NCBI RefSeq assembly: GCF_026151205.1
Contig: NC_087076.1
Coordinates: 186,001-250,000 of the forward strand
Source of the DNA: Bolinopsis microptera
Taxonomy: Eukaryota; Ctenophora; Tentaculata; Lobata; Bolinopsidae
Length of the DNA: 64,000 bases
Reading direction: 5' to 3'
Under the pieces are notes generated by a model. It had not been told where the DNA came from, did not search any database, and saw only the letters and a program-made list of their open reading frames with translations. The position numbers and the translations under genes are program-made. Of the stretch, positions 1 through 11,364 are shown piece after piece (the first letter of the stretch is position 1; each line of letters starts with the position of its first letter).

Positions 1-543
1 GACCATAGTACTAGAACGGTCGGTATTCAAAAGCAAACGTGCAATGTGCATGTGCAAAGATTTACAAGCGACATTTTGATCGGTTTTGTGGTAATTACGT
101 TGTATTCAGTGCGAGCTACATTTTCAAAATCAAACTAACAGTCAAGGACAAAAAGTCATACACCAAATGAGCATTATATTTTTATAAATTGTTTTACATC
201 TCTTTATTCTGTAAAATGTGCTAAAAATTAAATTTCTTGTTTCATTGAAATTTCTTGTTTCATTGATTTTAATCGGTTGTATCTTCGGTGGGGATGAATA
301 CTTTTTGATGCGATTAAAACTGACTGCCAAATAAATAGAAAACTACTAGCTTCATCCCTGTTAACACGGGCTTTCTAGTCATTATTATAATTCAAAGAAT
401 TATTCTGTATGTATGTCTGTACGACCGCCCACGTGCAAATTAGACGAGAAATAGGAAGCTGCATGGTAAAGGTGTTCAAAAGTACACGTGCACGTGCAAA
501 GATTTGCGAGTGACATTTTGATCAGTTTAGTGTCGATTACATT
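1..543. other. no gene seen; diverged direct repeat
   Basis: No convincing coding region. A block at about 30-106 recurs in diverged form at about 477-545 in the same orientation (both contain a GTGCAAAGATTT-type core followed by GACATTTTGATC), so this is repeat-derived DNA. I see nothing else. Confidence 0.5.
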
Positions 544-882
544 TTAAGGGGGCCGGGGGGGGGTCTTCATCAAAATTATCTCGAAATTGATTTTATAGTT
601 GTTTCTGATAGAGGGGAGTGATATCTACCAGATGCTTTTGATCCCATGGAAAAATATTGTTCCTAGCCAAAATTATCGCCAGTCAAGGGTCAACGCTTAT
701 GTGTAATTGTATTGCGTGAGCGATTTTCAATCGCGCGCCCTGAAAATCGAGTCTAAAAATCTATCTTCTCCTACATTTTTTAAGCAATCACCCTGAAACT
801 TTCAGGATATGTTCCAGGGATCATTTAGAAGAGACCAATCGAGCCGAATTTTGAGATAGGTCTTAGAAAAATTGTCGCCATT
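544..882 (+). repeat. single arm of TTAA-flanked G-rich foldback family
   Basis: Starts with TTAA then GGGGGCCGGGGGGGGG and continues into the same sequence as the arms of the foldback element at 3951-4695 (CTCGAAATTGATTTTATAG, then the CTTTCAGGATATGTTC block). Only one arm is present; I find no inverted partner next to it. Probably a half-deleted copy of a non-autonomous DNA transposon. Confidence 0.7.
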
Positions 883-1147
883 GTTTTTATTTAAGTTCAT
901 ACTTCATTGCTCTGTAATTCTGCACTATTTTATAAAAGTTTCATATCAAATAATGGTCTCAATTAGAGGTCTCGACTGCCTAGGCATCAAACCTCGGCAG
1001 TCGTTACTATCCTCTAGTTCGGCGCGGAGTCAGCTGAAAATATCTACAAGAGTAGAAGGGAATTTTATATACAATATTATCATAATAATATTATTATTAT
1101 GGAGAGGCACAGAATAGAGGTTTTAATGTGGTATATACACTGATGAC

Positions 1148-2269
1148 ACCATCAGCAGAGAAACAGTACTCAATGTTCTTGAAGATGCTGGCTGTACTAG
1201 TGATGAAATTAGGATGGTACGGCTCCTACTATCAAACACAGTGTTGAAAGTAAAAGTCAATAATACTGTATCAATTGAGTTCCAAAGCACAACTGGAGCA
1301 TTTCAAGGAGATGCACTATCAGGTAATCTATTTACTGTTGTTGAAGCCGCTGCACTTATTCACCTCAGATCTATACTCTCCCAAGTATCATCAACACCTT
1401 ACCCAGTAAATCATCCAATCCCTAATCCTCCTATCTCAGAAGAATTCATGCCACTCGAAACAGGATACTCTGATGATATTGACTTTAATAACACTGAACT
1501 TGCTCCACTCAAAGAAATGCTTCCTATCGCTAAAGATATATTCCAGCAGTGGGACCTTCATATCAATTCTTCCAAGACTGAATTTGTCCATTTTTATTTA
1601 GCAGATCCTAAACCCACTGTTAAACGCAAGGTGATTGTTGGAAAAGTGTATAGAGGTGATGAAGAGTGGCGCTCTAACAAAACTTTAGGATCGTTGATGT
1701 GCACTGTTAAGGATATCAAGAATCGAATATTCCTTGGTAATGTTGCCTTTAGTAAATTTCAGAAAGTTTGGATGAAGAGCAAGATTTCAGTCCAAAGGAA
1801 GATCAAAATCTACGAGGCACAAGTAGTCTCTATTCTACTCTACAACTGCAACTCCTGGGCTGCACCACTAGCTTCGTTGAATGAACTTGATATTGCTCAT
1901 CGCAAACACCTCCGAAGAATCCTCAACATCAGATGGCCTACTGGGGTTATTTCTAATGAGGCACTCTATGCTCGTTGTTATGTCACTCCCTTGTCTGTGA
2001 GAGTCTCTAAGTTTCGATGGAGAATGTTAGGACATATCTTAAGAGGACAGGAAGACTCACCAGCATACACCTCTATGTTATTTGCTATAAATTCTGATAT
2101 TTTTATGGAAGGGAGACGGGGTAGACCATGTTTAAACTTATTAGATGTTATTAGAAAAGACTTGACTAGTAGAAATCTTGATATTAGACTTAAGAATTTG
2201 ACTGATTTCGAAGACCTTAGATTTTTGGCTTTAGATAGGGAGGAATGGAAGAAGTTAGAAGATGGTTGA
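1148..2269 (+). pseudogene. 5'-truncated RTE-like LINE reverse transcriptase (C-terminal part)
   Basis: Reverse-transcriptase remnant beginning in the palm. It aligns with the longer minus-strand element at 39242-42536: shared motifs are the GAFQGDALSG block, the active-site box Y-S-D-D (GYSDDIDF), the KTEFVHF block, and the C-terminal EAQVVSILLYNC and LRRILNIRWP blocks. The reading frame is open from about 1148 to the stop at 2269, but endonuclease and fingers are missing, so it cannot be autonomous. The catalytic box has serine where YADD is usual. Typical 5' truncation from incomplete target-primed reverse transcription. Clade RTE is inferred from the C-terminal blocks. Confidence 0.85.
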
Positions 2270-3307
2270 TGTTTTTTGTTTTCTTTTTTATGCGTTTTGA
2301 TATCTATAAGGTGCCTAGGATGCTCTTTCAAAGAGATATTTCGTACTTTGAAAGATTTACTACTATATACATTCAAAGTGCTTGTGGAAAAACTAATAAC
2401 TGAATATAATATTATACAATAAAACTCTGATTTACCACAAACCCCTACATATATATATATAATAATACCATGGTTGTTTCCTTTTGGGGGTTTTACTGTA
2501 TAATGTATTTCATCTAGGATAACTTACAATTGCAACGGAATGAGGGGTAGGCCCATGATGTTCACGAGTACGTCTTGTCTTGAGCATCACGCACACCTAT
2601 CTGCAAATACCTTCATCTCAAGTCATTTTGATAGCATGTTAAAAAATTTTAAATATCAGGATCTTGGGAAACAAATTCCCTGAATTAGTCGTGGCATTTT
2701 TGAATTTAAAACAGTGAAGAATGGAGAACAAGCTGATCCTTACATTTTTAGAGATAATATTATATGGTTTTACATCGAATAACTGCAGAAAATATTGCAA
2801 AAGTTCATTATATGATTATTGCAGTATGAGATATATTGCAGTATGAGGTATTGCAGTTTAAGGTAATATTGCAGTATTAGATATTGCAGTATAAGATATT
2901 GTTATTACAAAATTTCATACGACACTACCAGAAAATTTCACAAAACACATGTTATAACAGCAAAATAAGACAGTGCTGCTTCAGAAGACGTAGGATACTC
3001 TAAAAACAGAGCATTACATAAATTCATCACACTGTTATAGTTATACCATTTATTATATTATTGTTAGAATGTTGCAGGAAATTCTATGCATGAGAAAAAC
3101 AACCAATTCGAGAAATGCAACAAATAAAATTAACACTTTAATAGTACTTAAAAACGCATAAAAACACATTAATTCGGATGATTCTTTGCAACTAATGTTT
3201 TACACCCAAAAACAGAAGAGCCAAAATTTTAATAAGCAAGTGATTTTAGACAGTAATGATTGCTTTTCTGTAAAAAATTCAAAATTGAGAAATGTTAACT
3301 TGGTTAA
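2270..3307. other. AT-rich intergenic DNA
   Basis: No gene supported. The first 150 bases could be the LINE 3' untranslated region. Around 2815-2905 there is a short degenerate tandem repeat of ATTGCAGTATGAGAT-like units. Confidence 0.5.
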
Positions 3308-3688
3308 TACAGGGTGTCCCAAAAAAGGCGACTATGTGACTTCGCCTCAGCTTTTACCCAACGACTTGAAACTTTGCAAGTCATGAGCGATTATGCTCCA
3401 TAATCTGTGTTTCAGGGCAAAACTACCGTAGGAACCTTTTCATTTCTCTTCAAGATTGGGGACTGATTAGAATGCTTGAAGAGGTTATCCGGCTTTTGCT
3501 GAGCACATGTAACGGCTGTATCCAGAATCTGAAAAAGAATCGAAATCCAAAATGTCTTGAAGGCTCTTACTTATTCAGGATCTGCAAAAGATGATGAGAT
3601 CTATCCTATTAACAGTAGCTGGTCAGCTCGTGGGTGCAGTAATATGTTAACAATAATCACTTGGTCGCCTTTTTGAGGACACCCTGTA
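3308..3688. mobile_element. mariner-type MITE, 377 bp
   Basis: Inverted ends ACAGGGTGTCCCAAAAAAGG at 3310 and its counterpart ending CACCCTGT at 3686, each flanked by TA (3308-3309 and 3687-3688). The ends match over about 30 bases with few mismatches. TA target duplication plus an ACAGGGTGTCC terminus is the usual Tc1/mariner signature. No transposase reading frame inside, so non-autonomous. Confidence 0.8.
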
Positions 3689-3946
3689 AAGTGTAAATAT
3701 GGCTGTTATTTTCGACTCTGCAAACAACTTAAATTCCAAGTTCACCTATAACTTACGATCTAATTTTTGTTCACAGTTCGCAGCCAACAATGTTTGCAGC
3801 TCATTATCAGTATGAATAAATTCAAAATTGAGTGGAAATTGAATGAAATTAGCTTCATTGACAAGACACAAAATTGATGATTGACAGATAATTATAAAAC
3901 CGATGAAATCCATTCTTATTGAAAAGTTGAGATTTACAGTAACAAC

Positions 3947-4699
3947 TTAAGGGGGCAGGGGGGGTCTTTATGAAATTTCTCTCGAAATTGATTTCATAGT
4001 TGTTTCTGATGAAGGGAGTGATATCTATCAGCTGCTTTTGGTCCCGGTCCCATGGAAAAATATTCTTCCTAGCCGAAGTTATCGCTGGTCAAAGGTCAGC
4101 GCTTATGTGTTATTGTATTGCGCAAGCGATTTTCAATCGCACACGCTGGAAATGGAGTCTACAAATCTATCTTCTCCTACATTTTTTGAGCAATCACCTT
4201 GAAACTTTCAGGATATGTTCTAAGGACCATTTAGGAGATTCTGTTCCATCAGAATTTTAAGATAGGCCTTAACAAATATTTTATTCGATTTTGAAAATCT
4301 TGGACCTTGTTTTTTTGACGATTTTTCCAGGTCCAAGATTTTCAAAATCGAATAAAAAATTTTCTAAGGCCTATCTTAAAATTCTGATAGATCAGAATCT
4401 TCTACATGGTCCTTAGAACATATCCTAAAAGTTTCAAGGTATTGCTCAAAAAATGTAGGAGAAGATAGATTTGTAGACTCCATTTCCAGCGCGTGCGATT
4501 GAAAATCGCTTGCGCAATACAATAACACATAAGCGCTGACCTTTGACCAGCGATAACTTCGGCTAGGAAGAATATTTTTCCATGGGACTAAAAGCAGCTG
4601 ATAGATATCACTCATATTAGAAACAACGTATTAGAAACAACTATAAAATCAATTTCGAGAGTAATTTCATAAAGACCCCTCAGCCCCCTGCCCCCTTAA
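3947..4699. mobile_element. 745-bp foldback (hairpin) element with TTAA target duplication
   Basis: Two arms of about 365 bases read as near-perfect reverse complements around a short centre near 4310-4330. The element begins TTAA-GGGGGCAGGGGGG (3947) and ends CCTGCCCCC-TTAA (4696-4699), so TTAA flanks both sides. TTAA duplication is characteristic of piggyBac-type transposition, but the termini are not canonical piggyBac ends, so the family is inferred. No coding capacity. Related arms lie at 544 and 6579. Confidence 0.85.
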
Positions 4700-4952
4700 A
4701 GCCACCATGGCAATTACTCTTAACCATCTTATTGTATAGTATATTTTATAATATCATCATGAACCAATGCAACTTATCAACTTTCCAGCTTGAAGATTAT
4801 TATATATCATATAAACATTCGTTAGGACAAATATATATCACACACTAGACAGCCTTTATCGTTACTTGAACAGTAACTGGTTTTGTGATTTCTAAGAAAT
4901 TGAAAGAAGGCTTAGTCTAGAAAACACAAGGATATCATAACATTTGAGATGG

Positions 4953-6353
4953 TCAGCCCATATTAAGTTTACTGTTAGCAGCTAGGTTTGAAGCCTCAAT
5001 AGCTCTTTTCTGGACTTTTTTCCAAGCTTCTTCACGTTGAGCCTCTTTCCGTTTCTCTTTTTGCCGTTCAGCTTTAAAAGATAAAGTTAGTTCATCAAAC
5101 AACTGGTTATTCATTTCCATAAATGTCTTCATAACATTATATACAAGAGCAACAATTGTCTGGTTCCAATGATCCTTACTTATAAGATAAAGGGCAGGAA
5201 ACATTATGGGCATTATGATTCTACAGTGTTCTTCTATCAAACTCATTATGTACTCATTGTTCCAGAAGTAAAGAGCTCTTTCGGCGACTTGAAACTGTGG
5301 ACTTGAAACAGCTTTTGCTAACATCTTGAAAAGAGGGATGATAACCTTCTTAAACTGAGTTGGCTCTATAATGTCGAGAACTTCCTCAACTTCACCAAGT
5401 AACATCACCTCTTTTGCACTGTTTGTTTTTGGCCACAGCTTCAGCAAACCTAATATTGTTGGTTCAGTAAGAGATGGATCCTTTTCAACAAATTGCACGA
5501 TGCAGTAAGCCAACTGAGCATGATATGAAGCTATTCCCCTCGATTTATGTAGAGGTATCAAGACCTTGAAAAGAAAAAGTCTGTGTTCTTGTTTCAGTGG
5601 AACTGCAAAGCCATTTATAATGCTGCCAAGAATCTCAAGAAATTCTGCAATGCCATTACAGTTTTCCCCTTCAAATATATACCTTAAAAATATGTAGTTG
5701 ATATTTTTTCTAATGAAAGATCTGAGACCAAGAAACTTTCCATAGATTCTGTGAAGCAAGGTTTTGAGCATATCTCTTTCCCTAGGATCCTCACTATTAA
5801 ACAATGCCATAATTTGCAAAACAAACTTTTGGTCGCAATACTTTTTGCACAGTGAGGGTTGAAAATCAGCACTTTCCATGAACCTCAAAAAGTACTCATA
5901 TATAAGTTGCAGATGGGGCCAGCTGGGATCGTAGTTTGGCTCATCCTCATCATTATCAAAGTCTTCTTTCCCTTCGTCTTGGTTTGGGGGAAAGCATCTA
6001 ACAACATTACACTGCAACATTTTTATACTCTCAGGGTAGACAGCTTCAAATATAACCCCGTTGTTGCTGGCGATATAATCAATCAATTCATTTAGAGTTT
6101 GTCTTTTTTGTTCAATTCCTTTATTTTCAGGCTCAAGTGCAGTAAAATCAAAGAGAATGCAGCACTGCTGAAGCTTTTTCAGGAACAATTCATTCCGCTC
6201 TGCTGCAGATGTCTCTTTTAATGGTGGTAACAGTTGAAACTCATGATTGCTCAAAAACAAATTAAAGGATGTTGTGCTAAGACGTTTTCCTTTACTCCTC
6301 TTGGCTGATTTCTTTGTAAAAGGATCTGAAGTGGGTGGCGATGTCCCCATCAA
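4953..6353 (-). CDS. PPP2R5: PP2A regulatory subunit B56 (PPP2R5 family), intronless
   Basis: Complete 466-residue B56-type regulatory subunit of protein phosphatase 2A, which directs the PP2A A/C core to substrates. The length matches animal B56 proteins of about 460-520 residues. The HEAT-like core is unmistakable: [11 protein letters not shown] at residues 201-211 retains the His, Arg and Arg (201, 202, 211) that bind LxxIxE substrate motifs, followed by [17 protein letters not shown] (234-250) and [19 protein letters not shown] (252-270). The N-terminus is a basic, disordered tail; the C-terminus (428-450) is a charged helix rich in K, R and E. There is no intron, frameshift or internal stop. 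Animal PPP2R5 genes are normally split by introns, so this may be a retrocopy under selection or a naturally intronless paralogue. No clear poly(A) tract or target duplication was seen. It lies between foldback elements. Confidence 0.96.
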   Translation of the reverse strand: MMGTSPPTSDPFTKKSAKRSKGKRLSTTSFNLFLSNHEFQLLPPLKETSAAERNELFLKKLQQCCILFDFTALEPENKGIEQKRQTLNELIDYIASNNGVIFEAVYPESIKMLQCNVVRCFPPNQDEGKEDFDNDEDEPNYDPSWPHLQLIYEYFLRFMESADFQPSLCKKYCDQKFVLQIMALFNSEDPRERDMLKTLLHRIYGKFLGLRSFIRKNINYIFLRYIFEGENCNGIAEFLEILGSIINGFAVPLKQEHRLFLFKVLIPLHKSRGIASYHAQLAYCIVQFVEKDPSLTEPTILGLLKLWPKTNSAKEVMLLGEVEEVLDIIEPTQFKKVIIPLFKMLAKAVSSPQFQVAERALYFWNNEYIMSLIEEHCRIIMPIMFPALYLISKDHWNQTIVALVYNVMKTFMEMNNQLFDELTLSFKAERQKEKRKEAQREEAWKKVQKRAIEASNLAANSKLNMG

Positions 6354-6578
6354 TCCATAAATTTAGCTTGTCTCGATCATGTAACTAATTCATGTGTGCT
6401 GCAACTGGAACATATACCCTGTTCATGATAATTAGGATGATTAAGAATTCATTTGTTATATATATAATGTAGATAAGGGTAATCATGGGGCCACTGGCCC
6501 GTGCTTGTTCTGATATGTGGCAAAAATTAGCTGAGCTTGTAGTATTGACAAATCCAATTCCACAATCTTTGTCTCACA
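6354..6578. promoter_or_regulatory. upstream region of the B56 gene
   Basis: The only candidate promoter space for the minus-strand B56 gene before the next repeat begins at 6579. I see no canonical TATA box close to the start codon. Annotated by position only. Confidence 0.25.
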
Positions 6579-7130
6579 TTAAGTGGGCCGTGGGGGGGGG
6601 GGGGGGGGGGGGGGCTGGGGGAGGCTAGGGGGTCTTAATGAAAATTCTCTCGAAATTGAGTTTATAGTTATTTCTGTTATGTTGAGCATTCTCAACCGAA
6701 AGACCGAAACAGATCTAAAGAGACAATTAGCAAAGTCGGAAAAATAGACTTGAATTTGTTTATATAATTTATAAAGCGTATGTTATTGCCCGCGTTAAGG
6801 GGCCTGTTAATAATTAATTAAATTTTAGATTTAATAATAATAATGATAGAGGAGAATGATGTCTATCAGCTGATTTTGGTTCCATTTAAAAATATCGTTC
6901 CTAGCTGAAAATTGACCCTAAAATTTCCTACAAAACGATGCCCAAGAATTTCAAAATTGAATGTTCAATTTATATTATATCTCTAGGAGAAGATTGATTT
7001 TTAGACTCAATTTGGTCTCAAGGAACGATATTTTTCCATGGGACCAAAAGCAGCTAATAGATATTACTCCCCTGGCCTCTATTAGAAATAGCTAAACTCA
7101 ATTTAGAGAGAATTTTCCCTTTACAAAAAC
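6579..7130. mobile_element. diverged member of the TTAA/G-run foldback family
   Basis: Begins TTAA-GTGGGCCGTG followed by a 23-base G run (6592-6614), then GGGGTCTTAATGAAAATTCTCTCGAAATTGA as in the other family members. An inverted arm near 6990-7115 contains the counterpart block (GGACCAAAAGCAGCTAATAG). An insertion of unrelated AT-rich DNA near 6680-6840 interrupts the left arm. Right boundary uncertain. Confidence 0.6.
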
Positions 7131-7326
7131 CAACTTGATTATATAATAATAAATTCGGTTGAACTAACACATAGCAGGAAAGCCACATTAATGTTGGGGC
7201 CGTCTACTAAATGTGAGAATAAAAAACAATCAAACAAAACATATCATAATATAAGTGTAAGAATATGGTTGATCACAAGTCTGTCCCAGCTAAAAGCAAG
7301 GGAAAAAGGACAATCGGACTGACAGA

Positions 7327-7650
7327 ATTATAACCAATGAGATATAATGCATTTCTATTCTAGGATTGCAATAAAACGGTAGAAACTCAAACAATATACA
7401 CATAATATAACAATAATCCTATATACAAATTCTATATATAAATTCAATAAAAAATCTTAGAAAATTTCATAAAAACCCTTTGTAGTAGTAGTAAAAGTAG
7501 CCAATTCAATTTGTTGGCTCTAAATTAATATCTAGATCTGGTATTTTAACTATACTACCACTTTTTATCCCTCTTTCTCCTCTAAATCCTATTCTAGGAT
7601 TTCTATTCCTAGAATAGAAATGCACATCTCATTGATAATTCTCGTTGAAA
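7327..7650. repeat. inverted-repeat MITE-like element
   Basis: AGAATTATAACCAATGAGAT plus TGCATTTCTATTCTAGGA at about 7327-7372 reappears inverted at about 7595-7650 (TCCTAGAATAGAAATGCA, then ATCTCATTGATAATTCT). About 45 bases of terminal inverted repeat around 230 bases of AT-rich, non-coding centre. No target duplication identified. Confidence 0.55.
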
Positions 7651-7980
7651 ATTCGATTTTTGGGGGCCACACCCAAACAACATTGAATCGCTTATACTGG
7701 TGTTTGTGAACATGTTAGACACTCCATTGTAACATATTGCAATATGTCATTTAATCCGGAATATAATCTGAAAAGATGGAGCGAAACGGATTTAAAAAAA
7801 AGTAAAAGTCATCTGAGAAGCTAGAATATATGAAATATATTTTTGTCTGCTAAATAAAATATATTTTTGATACTAAATAAAATAAAACAGCTACTCTCAT
7901 CTATAACAACAGACCCTAATTATACCGTCGACAATTCATATGACAAATTTTACACTGCAATCATAGTCGACGATAACTAA

Positions 7981-8761
7981 GTGTAAACCGTGATTAATTG
8001 AGATGAATTTAGGGTAATATTGTGTAATATCTAGGTAGTGTAGTGATTATAATAAGGCGGTCGTGGTGTCCAGTATGTGACGGTAGTATTTTGGGCATAT
8101 ATTAGTATACGACAGTTATTGCAGTTTAAGTGCAGAGAGGTCAGTTTAACATATGTTTGGGTCAGTACAAGGTTGAATTATGGAGTGTTTACAGAATACT
8201 AGTGGTACTATGTTGTGGCTATCGACAGGACAGTTTGCAATTCCCGGGAAATGGTAGATTGTTTAGACTATCAGGGGCGAGAGGAAAATACGATTAGCCT
8301 TTTGAGATCGTGAGTGCCAGTTTACCCGATCGAGAGGGGGGTCATTTTGATACCGGGCAGGTTCTGTAGCTAGAACCTGTTAAGGTTAGGTCGTTTAGTT
8401 AGGTAGATGGTTATAGTGGTAAGTATAAGATTGGCGGCCGTAGAATAGTGGAGCATTACGTAGTTACTATTATCAGGATAGAGGCATTTGCAGTCAGGCT
8501 GACTTAGACAGGTAAAGCTAGAATAAGAGTAAGATTAACGGCAGGAAGTGTGTTGCGTAATATTTGAGGCAGTATGAATCGGAGTAATTAGGAATTTGTT
8601 GCATAGCATTTGAGGCAATATGAGTCTAAGTGACTAAGCGTTGGTTGAGCAAATATTCGATTATTCATTGTTCAGTTAAGTACCTTGGGCACCTTTATTA
8701 TACCCCTTGTTTGCATTCTCACCCTATTCGATAGAGGGTCATGGTTGATACCAGACTAGTG
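7981..8761 (+). mobile_element. left long terminal repeat (781 bp)
   Basis: Colinear with 18722-19502 at a constant offset of 10741 and no net insertion or deletion; by eye the two copies look identical. They bracket gag and protease remnants, as LTRs do. The natural candidate start is TGTAAACC at 7982. I could not find a clean CA end or a 5-bp target duplication, so exact LTR boundaries are uncertain. Confidence 0.75.
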
Positions 8762-8777
8762 GTATCAACCATGACCC
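8729..8777. repeat. hairpin spanning the LTR/internal junction
   Basis: GATAGAGGGTCATGGTTGATACC-like left arm, an 8-base loop (AGACTAGT), then GGTATCAACCATGACCCTATC. The arms pair over about 21 bases with a 2-base bulge. TGGTATCAACC just inside the left repeat occupies the position of a primer binding site. Confidence 0.8.
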
Positions 8778-8906
8778 TATCAGCAGGGAGCACAGCTAAG
8801 AAGAGATGGACTCAGAGAGGGTAAGCTAGAAGCTAGGCAGGGGAAGGAGACCGAAAAGAGGAGAATCAGAGAAGCTAACAGAGCAGCGGGTAAGAAATAC
8901 CCATTA

Positions 8907-9628
8907 ATGAAACCTCGGATGTTTGTGCTGGGGAAACACAGCTTTAGAACCTTCCTGAGCGGGTTTAAAATATTTGCCAATGCTGCGGACATCTTGGATG
9001 AAGACTTGGTGGACATGATAATGACGTACTTGGACCCCAAGGCACAGAGGAGAGTGGAGACCCTACGATTAACCCGGGACGAGAAGAGAACTGTAGAGGC
9101 GAGTTTGGAGAGGAGGACAGAGGTGCTATGTGATGTGCATTCAAAGGCGGGTGCAGGAAGAGACTTCTTGAGATGCGTCAGAAAGAGGAAGAGACAATTT
9201 CGGATTTTGCAGCTAGAGTCACTGACATGGCAGATGAGGCATATGCACCGGAGGAGGAGGAGATCAAGAAGACCATCAGGCTAGATGTATTTACAGCTGG
9301 GGTATTAAAGGATGAAATCGGGATCGAGTTAATCAAGTCACGAGTGCAAGATTTTGAGGCCGCGCTAAAGAGGACAGTTTAGTTGGATGGGATCCTGGCG
9401 AGTCGTAGCCCTAAACCAGGGAAGAATGAGGAGGAACTTTTGTTCCAAATCGGGGAGGATATAGAGATGGATGAGGGAGTGATAAACCGAGTAATGAAAG
9501 AGAACCGGCCGAGAAGAGACATCGGTGCTTGTTACACCTGTGGACAGCATGGACATTTCGCAAAGGAATGTAGAAAGACCCCTACTTGGTATGGATGCGG
9601 GAGACAGGGTCATATTGTAATGGATTGA
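8907..9628 (+). pseudogene. broken gag with zinc knuckles (LTR element)
   Basis: Capsid-like region followed by a CCHC zinc knuckle (CYTCGQHGHFAKEC) and a second, degenerate knuckle (WYGCGRQGHI). The coding sense is split: one frame covers about 8907-9150, another runs from 9173, a stop interrupts at 9380-9382 and the frame continues to 9628. Non-functional as it stands. This gag is of a different type from the one that follows at 9976, which suggests a composite interior. Confidence 0.7.
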
Positions 9629-9975
9629 ACGCAAGGACACGGTGGCCAAGGAGGTCTTCAAAGAGGGCAAGATCCTCTTGTACAGAAAGCTATGGACGAA
9701 AGAAATTTATCATTGGTAGCAGGTAGAAGAACTGATAACTGATAAGACATGGGAGGAGACCAACCGCCTTAGTCGACAGAGGGGATGGATTACTTGAAGG
9801 GGATACGTGAAGTTGGGAACTTCGATAGCAGCTGCTAAGAAGGCTGCAGTGTGGGTCTTGAGAATCCAGGATTTCAAGGCAAGAGATTTTGCAACACGCT
9901 TAGAGTATATGTATATATACTCAGAGTATATTTCTAGGTATTGATGATCTAGAAAAGTTTGTTAGACCGGAACAA
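9629..9975 (+). other. decayed retroelement internal DNA
   Basis: No open frame. It joins the first gag remnant to the second and is probably decayed coding sequence (short gag-like fragments, several stops). Confidence 0.4.
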
Positions 9976-10905
9976 ATGCAAATGACAGAATATAGCGCTG
10001 AGTTCAAGAGACGATTGAACCGGATCGGAGAGTTGTTTAATAACAAGAAAGAAATTTATCATGATGGTATGTTGGCATACAGGTTGTTAACTCAGGCCAA
10101 CCTGACCAAAGATCAACAGATATTGATCAAAGCTGCAATGGGGACTCAAGAGTTGACAAGTAAAGCAATTGAGGAAGGTTTGAAGAGGTGTTTCGGTGAC
10201 GCTGTTTTCTGTCGTAGATCCAGACTGGAGTTAGACACAGTGAAGATCAAGGTAGAACCTGGATCGGATGTGCATTACCATAGGGGTCAGTTTGATGAAA
10301 AAGGATACTGACATCAGTGGTGATAACGGAGAATATACATTCTATCAAGGATACAATAATTGAGGACAAGGAGGAAGGAAATCGTTCTCTTCTGGCGGTT
10401 ATAACAATTACTCCAATGGCAGAGGGAGATCTGGAAATGACAGCAGACCATGGGAAAGAGACAAACAGCTCAATTCAAAAGAAAGGAATAACTCAGACTA
10501 CAAAGATGAGTTAAATGCTATCAGTCACAAAACAGGCGATGTAGCAAGATGTTCAATTTGTGATTCGAATAAGCATTTCCGGGCAGATTGTCAACATAAT
10601 CCCAATGTTAATGATGTTCGAAAGAAGGATTCGGGCTCAGTGTGTATGTATCAGTCGTGCAGGAATGGTAAAGAATCAAACAAAATTGACAATGACTACT
10701 GTGAGACAGTGCTGTTAGTCAATGAGACATTGAACAAGGTGTTGATTGACACTGGTACAACCAGTAATGTGTGTGGTGATGTTTGGTTGAACACATTCTT
10801 AGAGTCAATGCCTGAAGAGTTGAAGAAAAAGGTCAGCGAAGTCGAGAGAAACTTGAGTTTTTGTTTTGGAGACGGACACGCGATTAAATCTATCAAATGT
10901 GTTAG
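9976..10905 (+). pseudogene. copia-like gag, zinc knuckle and start of aspartic protease, interrupted
   Basis: Gag-like segment (9976-10311), a glycine/asparagine-rich linker in shifted frames, one good CCHC knuckle (C-x2-C-x4-H-x4-C in CSICDSNKHFRADC, near 10550-10590) and an aspartic-protease start with D-T-G (LIDTGTTSNVCG, near 10745). The protease then reads FCFGDGHAIKSIKCVRI and stops abruptly at the 3' tail of a LINE. It resumes at about 16485. The arrangement gag-knuckle-protease with DTG and VCG resembles invertebrate copia/GalEa-type polyproteins (inference). Several stops and frameshifts make it non-functional. Confidence 0.7.
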
Positions 10906-11364
10906 AATTAGAATTAGAATTAGAATCAAATTTACACAGCAATACAATAAGAATAAAAAATAATTTAAGAAGCTTCAATCTGCTGTGCAGGACATTCAAG
11001 TCAGTCAAAAACTGTTAGCAGAACACCCTTCTAGGGACATAAGGATATAGCATGTAAATTGTAAAACAAAATAAGTAATAAATTAATGAGTGGTAAAATA
11101 AGATATGATTTAACAGTGAACTGTGGGCATGAAGGTAACAATTAATGTTGAAAATTACATAGATGCCCACTTTGGAATTTCGTAAGTAATATTATTTACA
11201 GTTATACACAGAGAAGTATAGAACAACATTAGAATGGCAATGATAACAAATGGGAACGAATAAAGGAGATGTTTAAAGTTCTATACTTCTGAAAATAGGT
11301 CATATAACGCAGGGGGCCTTTCCACCCGACAAAAACTCCAGCACCTTAAAAATTGTTTCAGTTG

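Noticed and set aside
872-1117. 81-codon plus-strand frame
   Set aside because: AT-rich with low-complexity tail, overlaps the foldback arm; no protein-like conservation.
8907-10905. Endogenous retrovirus
   Set aside because: No envelope, integrase or reverse transcriptase visible; gag and protease remnants fit LTR retrotransposons.
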